Shown: one piece after another, positions 9,045 to 17,408 of the stretch
How positions within the stretch are numbered: position 1 is the first letter of the stretch
How the letters are laid out: each line of letters opens with the position of its first letter
DNA from: Elysia marginata
Lineage: Eukaryota; Mollusca; Gastropoda; Plakobranchidae
NCBI GenBank assembly: GCA_019649035.1
Contig: BMAT01004494.1
Location: 1-20,866, forward strand
Length of the DNA: 20,866 nt
Reading direction: 5' to 3'
The notes under the pieces: model-generated
What the model was told of the DNA's origin: nothing
Database searches by the model: none
The model's input: the letters and a program-made list of their open reading frames with translations, nothing else
Program-made: the position numbers and the translations under genes

Positions 9045-9658
9045 TTCTCTATTACAACAAATGTATTTTTATGTCCCGGGACACTTCCTTTTACAACAAT
9101 AAGATTATGCTCACTGTTCACATTCAATATCTGAAGGTTCAAAAGTTTTACTTTCGTTCCTCCCATTCTCCCTGCCATTCTCATTCCCTTGAAAACCCTC
9201 GCAGGATAGGCACAAGCACCTATAGACCCTGGTGCGCGAAGTCTATTATGTTGCCCGTGTGTCGCCTGTCCCACACCTCTAAAACCATGTCTTTTCACAA
9301 CCCCTTGAAAGCCTTTTCCCTTGGAGAGTGCAGAGACATCTACAAATTCCCCCTCACTAAATATATCAACTCCGACAACATCTCCCAGTTTGTAGGCTTT
9401 GTCAAATGTTTTAAACTCAGACAACCTTCTTTTTGGATTAGTCTTAGCTTTTTTAAAATGTCCCTTTTCAGATTTTGAAGTGTGTTTGTCTTTCTTTTCT
9501 TCAAAACCCAGTTGCAAGGCATTGTAGCCGTCTTTCTTATCATTCTTCACTTGTGTTACCACACATGGCCCTGCTTGAATAACAGTACACGGTACATTCC
9601 TCCCCTGCTTGTCAAAGAGGCTTGTCATTCCTATTTTTTTTCCTATTAAACCAGACAT
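9041..9658 (-). CDS. rplC: 50S ribosomal protein L3
   Basis: L3 initiates large-subunit assembly and sends a loop toward the peptidyl-transferase centre. The 205-residue product starts [15 protein letters not shown]. It contains [15 protein letters not shown] (112-126), [17 protein letters not shown] (133-149) and [10 protein letters not shown] (158-167). In the last motif the glutamine methylated in E. coli L3 is replaced by arginine (R164), as I recall for relatives in this phylum, so that modification should not occur. It lies 24 bases after rpsJ, the largest gap in the cluster. Confidence 0.97.
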   Translation of the reverse strand: MSGLIGKKIGMTSLFDKQGRNVPCTVIQAGPCVVTQVKNDKKDGYNALQLGFEEKKDKHTSKSEKGHFKKAKTNPKRRLSEFKTFDKAYKLGDVVGVDIFSEGEFVDVSALSKGKGFQGVVKRHGFRGVGQATHGQHNRLRAPGSIGACAYPARVFKGMRMAGRMGGTKVKLLNLQILNVNSEHNLIVVKGSVPGHKNTFVVIEK

Positions 9659-9682
9659 AGTTCTATAAACTTTTAGGCTCTA

Positions 9683-9988
9683 TCAAACTTTTATCTCAAC
9701 CTTTACACCACTAGGTAGCTCCAACTTCATCAACGCATCAACTGTCTTAGAAGATGAGCTGTATATATCTAAAAGCCTCTTGTGAGCACTCAACTGAAAC
9801 TGCTCTCTTGACTTTTTGTTTACATGTGGCGATTTCAAAACCGTAAAAATCTTCTTATGAGTAGGTAGTGGTATGGGACCTGTTACAATGGCCCCAGTGG
9901 GCTTTACGCTTTTGACTATCTTTTCGGCAGATTTGTCTACTAAATTATGGTCGTAAGACTTCAGTTTTATGCGTATTTTTTGATTCAT
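9683..9988 (-). CDS. rpsJ: 30S ribosomal protein S10
   Basis: S10 joins the head of the small subunit and, in E. coli, also serves as the NusE antitermination factor. The 101-residue product has the core [20 protein letters not shown] (6-25) and the long loop [20 protein letters not shown] (36-55), followed by [10 protein letters not shown]. It ends [11 protein letters not shown]. Length and start are standard. It follows fusA by 16 bases with no tuf between, so the str and S10 clusters are fused here. Confidence 0.98.
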   Translation of the reverse strand: MNQKIRIKLKSYDHNLVDKSAEKIVKSVKPTGAIVTGPIPLPTHKKIFTVLKSPHVNKKSREQFQLSAHKRLLDIYSSSSKTVDALMKLELPSGVKVEIKV

Positions 9989-10004
9989 CTATTGTCAATA
10001 ATTT

Positions 10005-12134
10005 TTATGCTAAATTCCCTTTAACTGAACTTATAACCTCCTGTGATATGTTACTAGGCGTTGGTGCATAATGAGAAAACTCCATTGTAGAAGTCGCCCT
10101 ACCCGATGACAATGTCCTCAAAGCAGTCACATAGCCAAACATCTCTGAAAGAGGGACATTAGACTTGACAACCTTTGAACCAGATCTGTCATCCATACTA
10201 TTAACCTGCCCTCGTCTCCTGTTGAGGTCTCCTACGATGTCCCCCATATTCTCTTCGGGAGTAAGCACTTCCAATTTCATAATAGGCTCCATCAAAACAG
10301 GTTTTGCCTGCTTTGCGGCTTCTTTGTAACCCAGTCTTGCCGCCAATTCGAAGGAGAGAGAGTCAGAGTCCACAGGGTGAAAACTACCATCCTGCAAGGT
10401 AATCTTCATAGAGTCTAATTCAAAGCCTGCCAAAGGTCCATTTTTCATGGCTTCCCTAAATCCTTTCTCTACAGAGGGTATATATTCTTTTGGAATATTT
10501 CCTCCCTTTATTTGGTTAACAAATTCTAATCCCGACTTTTCTTTGTCATCAAGAGGCTCCATTCTAAAGACAATATGGGCAAACTTCCCTCTACCACCTG
10601 TTTGCTTCTTGTACACCTCTTTGTGCTCCGTAGGAGAAGTGATTGTCTCTTTGTATTCCACCTGTGGTTGCCCTTGACTTACCTCCACCTTAAATTCCCT
10701 TCTCAGCCGATCCATAATGATGTCCAAATGCAACTCTCCCATTCCGGATATTATAGTTTGCCCACTCGCTTCATCTGTTTTTACATGAAATGTAGGGTCT
10801 TCCTCTGCCAATTTAGCTAGGGCTAATCCCAACTTGTCTATATCTGCTTTTGTCTTTGGTTCTACTGCAACCCCAATAACAGGGTCGGGGAATATCATAC
10901 TTTCAAAAACTATGGGATACTTCTCATCACAAAGCGTATCGCCCGTTTTAATATCTTTAAATCCTACTGCCGCACCTATGTCTCCCGCTTCAATACAGTC
11001 AATAGTATTTTGCTTGTTTGAGTGCATTTGGTAAATCCTTGATATTCTTTCTTTGTTACCACTTCGGGAATTGTATATGTATGAACCAGAGTCCAAATGG
11101 CCGGAATAGACCCTAAAGAATGCTAACCTCCCCACAAAAGGGTCTGTAGCAATTTTAAAAGCCAAAGCAGAAAAGGGCTCATCAACTTTTGGCTTTCTTG
11201 CTGTCTCGCTCTCATCACTTGGTCTGAAACCGACAATGTCATCTTTGTCTATAGGCGCAGGCAAGTATCTACAAACAGCATCCAGTAAAAACTGAACCCC
11301 TTTATTTTTGAAAGAAGAGCCACATATCATGGGAATGATACTCATATCCATCACGGCAGACCTCAAAGCATTGTGTATTTCATCTTCCGTTATGGAGTTT
11401 TCATCCTCAAAAAACTTCTCCATAAGCGTCTCATCATACTCTGCTACAGCTTCTATTAGTGTTGCTCGATGCACTTTTACCTCATCTTGCATTTCTTGGG
11501 GAATATCAACTACATCAAAAGTAGCACCCTGTGTCTCTTCATGCCATACAATGGCTCTGTTTTTTATCAGATCAACTATACCCTTAAAGTCTGCCTCATC
11601 TCCTATTTGCAAAACTATCGGGACGGCATTAGACTTGAGCATTTCCTTAACTTGCTTACAAACATTGAGGAAATTAGCCCCCTGCCTATCCATTTTATTT
11701 ACAAAGCCTATCCTTGGAACCTTATAATTATCGGCCAACCTCCAATTGGTCTCTGACTGAGGTTCTACTCCGTCAACGGCACTAAACAAAAATACCAATC
11801 CGTCTAAAACTCTCAAAGAGCGGTTCACCTCAACAGTAAAGTCGACATGACCGGGAGTGTCTATTATATTAAAGTGATAGTCTTTGGTGTCTTTTGTAGG
11901 TTGCGCATTTTCCAAAGGAAACTTCCAAGTACAAGTCGTTGCCGCCGAAGTAATAGTGATCCCCCGCTCTTGCTCTTGCTCCATCCAGTCCATAGTGGCG
12001 GCACCGTCGTGTACCTCACCTATTTTGTGGCTTACTCCTGTGTAAAAGAGTATTCTCTCAGTGGTTGTCGTTTTACCAGCATCGATATGTGCTGCGATAC
12101 CTATATTTCTAGTGAGTTGTAAATCTCTTCCCAT
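10005..12134 (-). CDS. fusA: Elongation factor G
   Basis: EF-G is the GTPase that drives translocation of tRNAs and mRNA on the ribosome and acts with RRF in recycling. The 709-residue product contains all G-domain motifs: AHIDAGKT (15-22), RGIT with its switch-I threonine (57-60), DTPGH (92-96) and NKMD (146-149). Domains II to V follow, including the domain IV region [11 protein letters not shown] and the domain V stretch near [12 protein letters not shown] roughly 10-residue insertion before DTPGH ([18 protein letters not shown]) is typical of EF-G in this phylum. It lies between rpsG (21 bases) and rpsJ (16 bases). No fusidic acid resistance inference was attempted. Confidence 0.98.
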   Translation of the reverse strand: MGRDLQLTRNIGIAAHIDAGKTTTTERILFYTGVSHKIGEVHDGAATMDWMEQEQERGITITSAATTCTWKFPLENAQPTKDTKDYHFNIIDTPGHVDFTVEVNRSLRVLDGLVFLFSAVDGVEPQSETNWRLADNYKVPRIGFVNKMDRQGANFLNVCKQVKEMLKSNAVPIVLQIGDEADFKGIVDLIKNRAIVWHEETQGATFDVVDIPQEMQDEVKVHRATLIEAVAEYDETLMEKFFEDENSITEDEIHNALRSAVMDMSIIPMICGSSFKNKGVQFLLDAVCRYLPAPIDKDDIVGFRPSDESETARKPKVDEPFSALAFKIATDPFVGRLAFFRVYSGHLDSGSYIYNSRSGNKERISRIYQMHSNKQNTIDCIEAGDIGAAVGFKDIKTGDTLCDEKYPIVFESMIFPDPVIGVAVEPKTKADIDKLGLALAKLAEEDPTFHVKTDEASGQTIISGMGELHLDIIMDRLRREFKVEVSQGQPQVEYKETITSPTEHKEVYKKQTGGRGKFAHIVFRMEPLDDKEKSGLEFVNQIKGGNIPKEYIPSVEKGFREAMKNGPLAGFELDSMKITLQDGSFHPVDSDSLSFELAARLGYKEAAKQAKPVLMEPIMKLEVLTPEENMGDIVGDLNRRRGQVNSMDDRSGSKVVKSNVPLSEMFGYVTALRTLSSGRATSTMEFSHYAPTPSNISQEVISSVKGNLA

Positions 12135-12155
12135 CTGGAGAATCTGTCGTTTTAA

Positions 12156-12632
12156 TTAAAATCTAAAATGCGAAAATGCTTTATTCGCCTCTGCCATCTT
12201 ACGAGTATCTACTTTCTTTTTGTAGGCAGCCCCTTCTTCTTTCACGGCAGATAGTATTTCTGCGGCCAACTTTTGAGCCATTGACTTCTCATTTCTCTTC
12301 CTAGAATACCCTATCAACCACTTCATTGCCAATGATATTTTTCTATCCGGAAGAACCTGCATCGGCACTTGAAAAGTAGCACCTCCCACCCTTCTGCTTC
12401 TAACTTCTACATGAGGCATCACATTTGAAAGGGCATCTTTCCACACCTCCAAAGCCGTCTTTTCTTCATCAGTTTTCTTTTGGCGAACAATTTCTAAAGC
12501 ATCATAAAATATTTTGAACGAAAGTGTTTTCTTGCCATGCCACATAAGCATATTGACAAACCTTGTTACAAGTTGGTCATTAAATTTGGGATCTGGCAAC
12601 AAGGGTCTTCTTTTCGATTTTTTTTTTCTCAT
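12156..12632 (-). CDS. rpsG: 30S ribosomal protein S7
   Basis: S7 nucleates assembly of the 30S head and lies near the E site, contacting mRNA and tRNA. The 158-residue product has a basic N-terminus ([15 protein letters not shown]), the helical segment [17 protein letters not shown] (25-41), the [17 protein letters not shown] motif (74-90), and a C-terminal arm ending AFSHFRF. Size and start fit the family. It is 16 bases after rpsL and 21 before fusA. In E. coli, S7 represses str from the rpsL-rpsG spacer; the 16-base spacer here is too short for an equivalent structure. Confidence 0.98.
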   Translation of the reverse strand: MRKKKSKRRPLLPDPKFNDQLVTRFVNMLMWHGKKTLSFKIFYDALEIVRQKKTDEEKTALEVWKDALSNVMPHVEVRSRRVGGATFQVPMQVLPDRKISLAMKWLIGYSRKRNEKSMAQKLAAEILSAVKEEGAAYKKKVDTRKMAEANKAFSHFRF

Positions 12633-12648
12633 ACCAATTCAAAAAATA

Positions 12649-13029
12649 CTATTTCTTTTTATTTGGATTTTTTGTCCCATATTTTGACCTCCTCTGCAAC
12701 CTTCCTCCTACACCTGCAGTATCCAAAGCACCTCTAATAATGTGATATTTTACACCAGGCAGATCCTTAACCCTGCCTCCTCTGACAAGTACAATAGAGT
12801 GTTCTTGAAGATTGTGTCCCTCTCCCGGTATATAGGCGTTAACCTCATTCCCGTTTGTAAGCCTTACACGGGCAACTTTTCTCATAGCAGAATTAGGCTT
12901 TTTAGGAGTTGTGGTATAGACCCTTGTACACACGCCTCTCCTCTGAGGACAAGTGTCCAGAGCCATTGCTTTACCACGCTTTGTGATGCGCACTCTCCCT
13001 TTCCTTACCAGTTGCGATATAGTCGGCAT
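12649..13029 (-). CDS. rpsL: 30S ribosomal protein S12
   Basis: S12 sits at the decoding centre and controls accuracy. The 126-residue product starts [12 protein letters not shown] and contains [13 protein letters not shown] (39-51) and [13 protein letters not shown] (84-96). Lysines at the positions that change in streptomycin-resistant mutants (K43/K44 and K88 here) are wild type. D89 in VKDLPGV is the residue that other bacteria methylthiolate. It is the first gene of the long ribosomal block. It is preceded by a 172-base intergenic region with a promoter-like element and a short hairpin. Confidence 0.98.
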   Translation of the reverse strand: MPTISQLVRKGRVRITKRGKAMALDTCPQRRGVCTRVYTTTPKKPNSAMRKVARVRLTNGNEVNAYIPGEGHNLQEHSIVLVRGGRVKDLPGVKYHIIRGALDTAGVGGRLQRRSKYGTKNPNKKK

Positions 13030-13043
13030 AAATACATTTTATA

Positions 13044-13061
13044 ACTCCTTTCACGAGGAGT
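13044..13061 (-). promoter_or_regulatory. Hairpin in the rpsL leader
   Basis: A perfect inverted repeat ACTCCT / AGGAGT with a 6-base loop lies between the predicted transcription start and the rpsL ATG. On the transcript it reads ACUCCU-CGUGAA-AGGAGU and ends 14 bases before the start codon. The 3' arm contains AGGAG, a Shine-Dalgarno-like sequence that would be paired in the hairpin. It may be a translational control element for the str-S10-spc block, or simply a 5' stabilising stem. The repeat is seen directly; the function is inferred. Confidence 0.4.
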
Positions 13062-13071
13062 AAAAGGACGG

Positions 13072-13079
13072 CAAAATTA
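13072..13079 (-). promoter_or_regulatory. Candidate -7 promoter element for the rpsL ribosomal block
   Basis: On the minus strand this octamer reads TAATTTTG, matching the Bacteroidota housekeeping -7 consensus TAnnTTTG exactly. It would place the transcription start near 13066 and give a leader of about 37 bases before rpsL. No clear TTTG is found about 20 bases upstream, so the -33 half is weak. Because no other gap in the block exceeds 24 bases, this is the best candidate for the main promoter. Confidence 0.5.
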
Positions 13080-13201
13080 CAATTATTTTTTAAATAACAT
13101 GCTTTACAGAGGTTTTTATTTTCGACATCATTAAATGTTTAAACAGTCTCAAAATCTATAAAATTAGCATCTCTTTGTCGAATTCACAAGTGTATTTTCT
13201 G

Positions 13202-13651
13202 ATGAGGCTTGTCATTCAAAGAGTTAACGAGGAAAATGTTTCTTTAGAGGGGAGGGAGGTTGCAAAAATTGGTAGAGGCTTAACTTTTATTTGTCGGAAT
13301 AGAAGGAGGTAGATGGCAAAGCCGATTGAGTGGTTGTCTTCAAAAATAGTCCAATTGCGTATTTTTTCTGATGTTGGGGGGGATAAATCGCTCTGTGAAG
13401 GATGTAGGTGGGCGATATTTTGTTGATTAGCCAGTTACCCTGTACACCACAAAAATGGGAAGCCACCCCTCCTACATCAAGGTGGCAAGACCAGAGACAG
13501 CTATTCCTCTATTATGAAAAAATCATTGCACAGCTAAATTTAGATTTGGGAAAATATATTAAAACGGGGTGTATTTGGTGCCGATATGAAAGTATATTTG
13601 CTAAAAGATGGTCATATAACCATTTTGATAGATTCAAAAAATAAGGCGTAA
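13202..13651 (+). pseudogene. dtd: D-aminoacyl-tRNA deacylase (dtd), degraded by multiple frameshifts
   Basis: Intact Dtd hydrolyses D-aminoacyl-tRNAs and mischarged Gly-tRNA(Ala). Here the peptide similarity runs from ATG 13202 (MRLVIQRVNEENVSLEG) to TAA 13649-13651 (ILIDSKNKA), the normal gene length of about 150 codons, but moves between all three frames. Pieces in order are 13202-13291, 13293-13304 (VGIE), 13306-13326 (EVDGKAD), 13328-13381 (EWLSSKIVQLRIFSDVGG), 13383-13412 (INRSVKDVGG), 13414-13434 (DILLISQ), 13437-13511 (TLYTTKMGSHPSY...), 13513-13569 (YEKIIAQLNLDLGKYIKTG) and 13571-13651 (VFGADMKVYLLKDGHIT...). Each switch is one base. The SQFTL motif is broken between Q and T, and the Gly-cisPro motif (normally GPVT) reads GHIT. 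The first frame stops at 13310-13312. It precedes the MazG-like gene by one base, so the operon layout is kept. Sequencing error is unlikely because the motif substitutions are independent of frame. Confidence 0.9.
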
Positions 13652-13652
13652 A

Positions 13653-13982
13653 ATGGGACTGAAATCAGTACAAAAACAAGTAGATGAATGGATAAAATCT
13701 CATGGGGTGAGATATTTTAACGAACTGACTAATATGGCTCAACTTACCGAAGAGGTGGGGGAGGTGGCTAGAATTATTGCCCGCAGGTACGGGGAGCAAA
13801 CCGAAAAAGAGTCCGACAAAGACAAAGACTTGGGAGAGGAGTTGGCAGATGTGATATTTGTAGTACTTTGCCTTGCCAATCAGACAGGTATTGATGTAGA
13901 GGAAGCTTTTCAAAAGAATATCGCCCACAAGACTATTCGGGATAAGGAAAGGCATAGAAGTAATCCCAAATTAAAAAATTAA
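13653..13982 (+). CDS. MazG-like nucleotide pyrophosphohydrolase
   Basis: Enzymes of this all-alpha family hydrolyse nucleoside triphosphates to monophosphate and pyrophosphate, often clearing non-canonical nucleotides. The 109-residue product is a single short MazG domain. It has the metal-binding pairs EEVGEVARII (33-42, with E33, E34 and E37) and EELADVIF (62-69, with E63 and D66), the two helices that coordinate Mg2+. A charged linker (EKESDKDKD, 51-59) lies between them. The C-terminus KTIRDKERHRSN resembles single-domain family members in this phylum. The ATG is one base after the dtd remnant and the stop is 2 bases before aroA. The natural substrate cannot be told from sequence. Confidence 0.88.
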   Translation: MGLKSVQKQVDEWIKSHGVRYFNELTNMAQLTEEVGEVARIIARRYGEQTEKESDKDKDLGEELADVIFVVLCLANQTGIDVEEAFQKNIAHKTIRDKERHRSNPKLKN

Positions 13983-13984
13983 GT

Positions 13985-15205
13985 ATGAGTATAATCGTAA
14001 AAAGGGGTGTAGGTCGTGTTACGGGTTCGCTTAATATCACTGGGTCAAAAAGTGAATCCAATAGACTATTGATAATCCAAGCACAGTACCCTAACTTGCA
14101 AATAGATAATCTCTCTAACTCTGATGATACCATAGTCTTAAAAAAAGCCCTTCTCAGTAAAAGCCACCGAATAGACATTTACCATGCGGGCACAGCCATG
14201 CGCTTTTTGACGAGTTATTTTGCGACAATACCGTATAGAGATGTATTGATAACAGGATCCCAAAGAATGCAGGAAAGGCCTATCGGCATTTTAGTGGAGG
14301 CACTTAGAACAATGGGGGCAGAAATTTCTTATCAAAAAAATGAGGGGTTTGCCCCTATCCTCATAAAAGGTAAGGATATAAAAAGCGATTTTATAGTATT
14401 GGAAGCTAATGTGAGTAGCCAATATATTACTTCTTTGATGCTCATCGCCCCGAAGTTGAAAAATGGACTGAAAATCAGACTTAGGGGTAATATTACCTCA
14501 ATGCCCTACCTAAAAATGACAGCTACTCTGTTGAAAAGGCTCGGGGTCAATTGTCTTTTTGGAAAAAATACGATTGAGATTGCCCCCAAGAGAAGTATAG
14601 ACAGTGTGAGCCTTACCGTCGAGTCCGACTGGAGTTCAGCCTCTTATTTTTATAGTGTGTTGTCTATGTCGCCTTTAGGATCTTCGGTTTTTATGACTTC
14701 GTTTAGGGAGTACAGCCTACAAGGTGATAGCATAATAAAAGACCTGTACTCAGACCTGGGTGTAGATACAACTTTTCAAAATGGAGGGATATTGATAGAA
14801 AAAAACAGACACCCGAGTAACAAGGCACGCCATTATAATTTTGTAGAAACGCCAGATATTGCCCAAACCTTTGTAGTGTCTTGCTTTGGGCTGGGGGTGG
14901 CATGCCAAATAGAGGGGCTTCACACACTAAAAATCAAAGAGACGGATAGGTTATTGGCCTTGGAAAATGAGCTGAAAAAATTGGGGGCAGACATCAGTGT
15001 TACAGACCACTCTCTGACGCTTAACCCCGCTTCTTTTCAAAAAGATAAACTCGTATTTATAGACACTTATAAAGACCACAGAATGGCAATGGCTTTTTCG
15101 CCCTTGGGTATAATAAGACCTATCGGGATAAATGACCCCTCTGTCGTGTCCAAGTCCTATCCTGATTTTTGGGAAGATTTGAAAACACTAAACTTTGAGT
15201 TCTAA
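13985..15205 (+). CDS. aroA: 3-phosphoshikimate 1-carboxyvinyltransferase (EPSP synthase)
   Basis: AroA joins phosphoenolpyruvate and shikimate-3-phosphate in the sixth step of chorismate synthesis, in the cytoplasm. The 406-residue product is slightly shorter than the 427 of E. coli. Substrate-binding residues are visible: SKSESNR (21-27; K22, R27), HAGTAMR (67-73), MQERPIG (95-101), VSSQY (143-147), TPDIAQTF (289-296; D291), KETDR (318-322) and YKDHRMAM (362-369). All catalytic positions appear present, so it should be active. HAGTAMR replaces the more common NAGTAMR. It lies 2 bases after the MazG-like gene and converges on mgtE after 17 bases. The nearest candidate promoter lies before the dtd remnant. 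Confidence 0.96.
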   Translation: MSIIVKRGVGRVTGSLNITGSKSESNRLLIIQAQYPNLQIDNLSNSDDTIVLKKALLSKSHRIDIYHAGTAMRFLTSYFATIPYRDVLITGSQRMQERPIGILVEALRTMGAEISYQKNEGFAPILIKGKDIKSDFIVLEANVSSQYITSLMLIAPKLKNGLKIRLRGNITSMPYLKMTATLLKRLGVNCLFGKNTIEIAPKRSIDSVSLTVESDWSSASYFYSVLSMSPLGSSVFMTSFREYSLQGDSIIKDLYSDLGVDTTFQNGGILIEKNRHPSNKARHYNFVETPDIAQTFVVSCFGLGVACQIEGLHTLKIKETDRLLALENELKKLGADISVTDHSLTLNPASFQKDKLVFIDTYKDHRMAMAFSPLGIIRPIGINDPSVVSKSYPDFWEDLKTLNFEF

Positions 15206-15222
15206 TAGAATGTCTGGGAGGC

Positions 15223-16572
15223 TCATCCTATGAGTAGCATTTTTGCGATAATAAAATAGGTGAGTATACCCAATATATCAGCACCGGTTGTTATAAAAGG
15301 GCCTGTAGCGATAGCAGGGTCTATACTCTTTTTGTTCAGGAAAAATGGGATAATGGTACCAATAATCCCCGAATTTATAATGACGGCAATAATGGTCAGA
15401 CCTATCACAATAAGCTCTTTTTTGGTAATGTCGAAAAAGAAATATGAGATGACAATAGCAATTCCAGAAATGGTAATTCCGTTGATAAGTCCCAGTAGCA
15501 TCTCTCCAGAAAGTCTTTTGAGTATTCTCCCCTTTAGCTCATTCCTAGCAATAGCTTGAACGACAATGGCAGAGGCTTGTACGCCTACATTCCCTCCTGT
15601 GGCTTGCAGTAGCGGAATGAAGATGAGCATAATAGGGTAGCTCTCAACAATAGAGGTAAATCCCCCGATGAGGTAAGCGGCAAAAAGCCCCCCGCAAGTC
15701 CCCACTAGTAGCCAAGGTAAGCGCGCTCGGATTGTTTTTATCAGTTTTGTATTGTACTCTATATCTGTAGAGATGCCTGCTGCCATTTGGTAGTCTTTTT
15801 CTGCTTCTTCTTTGATAATGTCTATTACATCATCTATGGTAATGCGTCCCACTAACCTACCGAGTTCATCCGTAACAGGGATAGATTCCAGGTCATATTT
15901 TTGCATAAAACCGGCTACCTCTTCAGACTTTTCGTGAACCGATACATGCTTGATGTCGAGTATGGAAATGTCCTTTATAAGTGTTTTTTCAGGGTTAATG
16001 AGGATGTCTTTTAGTGGTACACGTCCTTTTAGTTTATCCTCTTTGTCTACAACATATATGGAGTAAATTTTGTGCACATTTTCCGCCTGTTTTTTGATTT
16101 CTTGCATAGACTTACCAACGCTCCAGCCTTCTTTTACGCTTACCAATTCTTTTGCCATAAGCCCTCCAGCGGTATCTTCTCCAAACCTCAGTAGTTCCAC
16201 AATACCTTTAGCATGCTGTTTGTCCTCTATCAGAGAGATGATTTTTGGACGTATTTCATCGGAAAGCAGGGAGACGGTATCTGTAGCATCGTCGGTTACC
16301 ATTTCACTAATTTGATATGCCACTTCTTCGTCCGACAATTCCGAGAGGATTTTTGAGCGTAGTTCTTTATCTAGTTCCGTCAGCACGGTAGCCGCTTTCG
16401 GTTGTTCTATTTGCTTTACGACAATTAGCGACTCATCTATTGAAAGCATTTTGATAAATTCGGCGATGTCAACAGGGTGCGCCTCGGCAATAAGCCCCTT
16501 TAGAGAAGCCAAATTACGCTCTTGCAACAATGCTTTTAGTTGGGCTAAGCTTTTCACAAGATATTCAGACAT
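15223..16572 (-). CDS. mgtE: Magnesium transporter MgtE
   Basis: MgtE is a Mg2+-gated channel in the inner membrane. The 449-residue product has the full architecture: an N-terminal MgtE domain (about 10-130), paired CBS domains (about 140-255) that sense cytosolic Mg2+, a connecting helix (about 256-280), and five predicted transmembrane helices (about 284-449). The pore signatures GGNVGVQAS (326-334) and IDPAIATGPFITTGAD (417-432) are intact, including the C-terminal aspartate D432 that binds Mg2+ in the pore. Its start overlaps the ksgA stop by 8 bases, implying co-transcription with ksgA. It converges on aroA. Confidence 0.96.
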   Translation of the reverse strand: MSEYLVKSLAQLKALLQERNLASLKGLIAEAHPVDIAEFIKMLSIDESLIVVKQIEQPKAATVLTELDKELRSKILSELSDEEVAYQISEMVTDDATDTVSLLSDEIRPKIISLIEDKQHAKGIVELLRFGEDTAGGLMAKELVSVKEGWSVGKSMQEIKKQAENVHKIYSIYVVDKEDKLKGRVPLKDILINPEKTLIKDISILDIKHVSVHEKSEEVAGFMQKYDLESIPVTDELGRLVGRITIDDVIDIIKEEAEKDYQMAAGISTDIEYNTKLIKTIRARLPWLLVGTCGGLFAAYLIGGFTSIVESYPIMLIFIPLLQATGGNVGVQASAIVVQAIARNELKGRILKRLSGEMLLGLINGITISGIAIVISYFFFDITKKELIVIGLTIIAVIINSGIIGTIIPFFLNKKSIDPAIATGPFITTGADILGILTYFIIAKMLLIG

Positions 16573-17368
16573 TAGAAATTATTTTTGTAAGACTAATAAA
16601 GTCCTCAACTGATAATTGCTCAGGTCGTTTTTTAAGAATTGGAAGTGAACTTATATGAGGCGGAAAATTATAAAATTTTAAGCTATTTGAAAGCATTTTT
16701 CTCCTTTGTCGAAAGGCGGTTTTTACAATTTCAGTAAATAAAGGTGTATCACAGATACTATCAAATTGGCTTTTTGGGGTCATAGAAATCACCCCACTTT
16801 TTACTTTCGGTGGGGGTAAAAACGCCTCTTCAGATACTGTAAACTCATACTTTGTGTCGTAAAAGGCATTGGCAAAAACAGAGAGAATGCCATAAATCTT
16901 ACTGCCCTTCTCAGCGCATATTCTCTCTGCGACTTCCTTTTGGAACATTCCCCCAAAGAAGGTAATTAGGTGTCTGTATTTCAGCACTTTAAACACTATT
17001 TGCGAGGAGATATTATAGGGAAAGTTCCCCACTATAGCTAGTCTTTTTTCCCCGAAGTATGTACTTAAATCTAAATTGAGAAAGTCCTCTTGTATGATTT
17101 GCAACTTTTTCATCTGCCTTTCGGCAAGGGTTTTCCTTAAAAAATTACACGCGTCTTTATCTATTTCCACTGCCTTTAGGGAGTGCGTCTCTAAAATAAG
17201 GCGACTTAAAATTCCCTTTCCCGGTCCTATCTCAACCACGGTTTCATCATGAGAAAGGTCAAAAGTTTTGACAATTCTATCTGCAATTCCGTAGTCAATC
17301 AAAAAATGTTGCCCTAAGTACTTTTTCGGAGATAATTTCACAGTAGCTGTTTTCGTCAGGGCAAACAT
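16565..17368 (-). CDS. rsmA: 16S rRNA dimethyladenosine transferase (KsgA/RsmA)
   Basis: RsmA dimethylates two adjacent adenosines in helix 45 near the 3' end of 16S rRNA, as a late check on 30S assembly. The 267-residue product has KKYLGQHFL (15-23), the S-adenosylmethionine-binding EIGPGKG (46-52), acidic VEID (67-70), the catalytic motif NFPYNIS (115-121, where many bacteria have NLPY), FLPPPKV (183-189) and RQRRKML (220-226). Only one ATG fits, at 17368. mgtE overlaps its end. It is divergent from an enoyl-CoA hydratase-family gene across a 142-base region. Confidence 0.96.
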   Translation of the reverse strand: MFALTKTATVKLSPKKYLGQHFLIDYGIADRIVKTFDLSHDETVVEIGPGKGILSRLILETHSLKAVEIDKDACNFLRKTLAERQMKKLQIIQEDFLNLDLSTYFGEKRLAIVGNFPYNISSQIVFKVLKYRHLITFFGGMFQKEVAERICAEKGSKIYGILSVFANAFYDTKYEFTVSEEAFLPPPKVKSGVISMTPKSQFDSICDTPLFTEIVKTAFRQRRKMLSNSLKFYNFPPHISSLPILKKRPEQLSVEDFISLTKIISNV

Positions 17369-17391
17369 ACTGACCTTTTCATATTTTTGGT

Positions 17392-17399
17392 AAAAGTTA
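17392..17399 (-). promoter_or_regulatory. Weak -7-like element upstream of ksgA
   Basis: On the minus strand this octamer reads TAACTTTT, one base off the TAnnTTTG consensus. It would give a transcription start near 17386 and a leader of about 18 bases. The palindrome at 17409-17422 would then cover the -33 position. This is suggestive only. Confidence 0.25.
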
Positions 17400-17408
17400 T
17401 AAGTTCCC

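Noticed and set aside
13005-13037. Ten-codon upstream frame overlapping the rpsL start as a leader peptide gene
   Set aside because: It is too short to separate from chance in an AT-rich leader; it is mentioned only with the leader finding.
13408-13644. Open frame of 78 codons that could be called a hypothetical protein
   Set aside because: Its first part, DILLISQ, and the middle YEKIIAQLNLDLGKYIKTG are pieces of the dtd remnant, while the rest is Dtd sequence read out of frame. It is not an independent gene.
13202-13651. Programmed frameshifting or RNA editing that would rescue dtd
   Set aside because: The eight shift sites share no common motif or slippery sequence, one shift goes the opposite way, and active-site motifs are substituted. 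Decay is the simpler explanation.
15221-15236. Short inverted repeat CTCAT/ATGAG at the aroA-mgtE junction as a two-way terminator
   Set aside because: A 5-bp AT-containing stem lying inside the end of mgtE is too weak to call.
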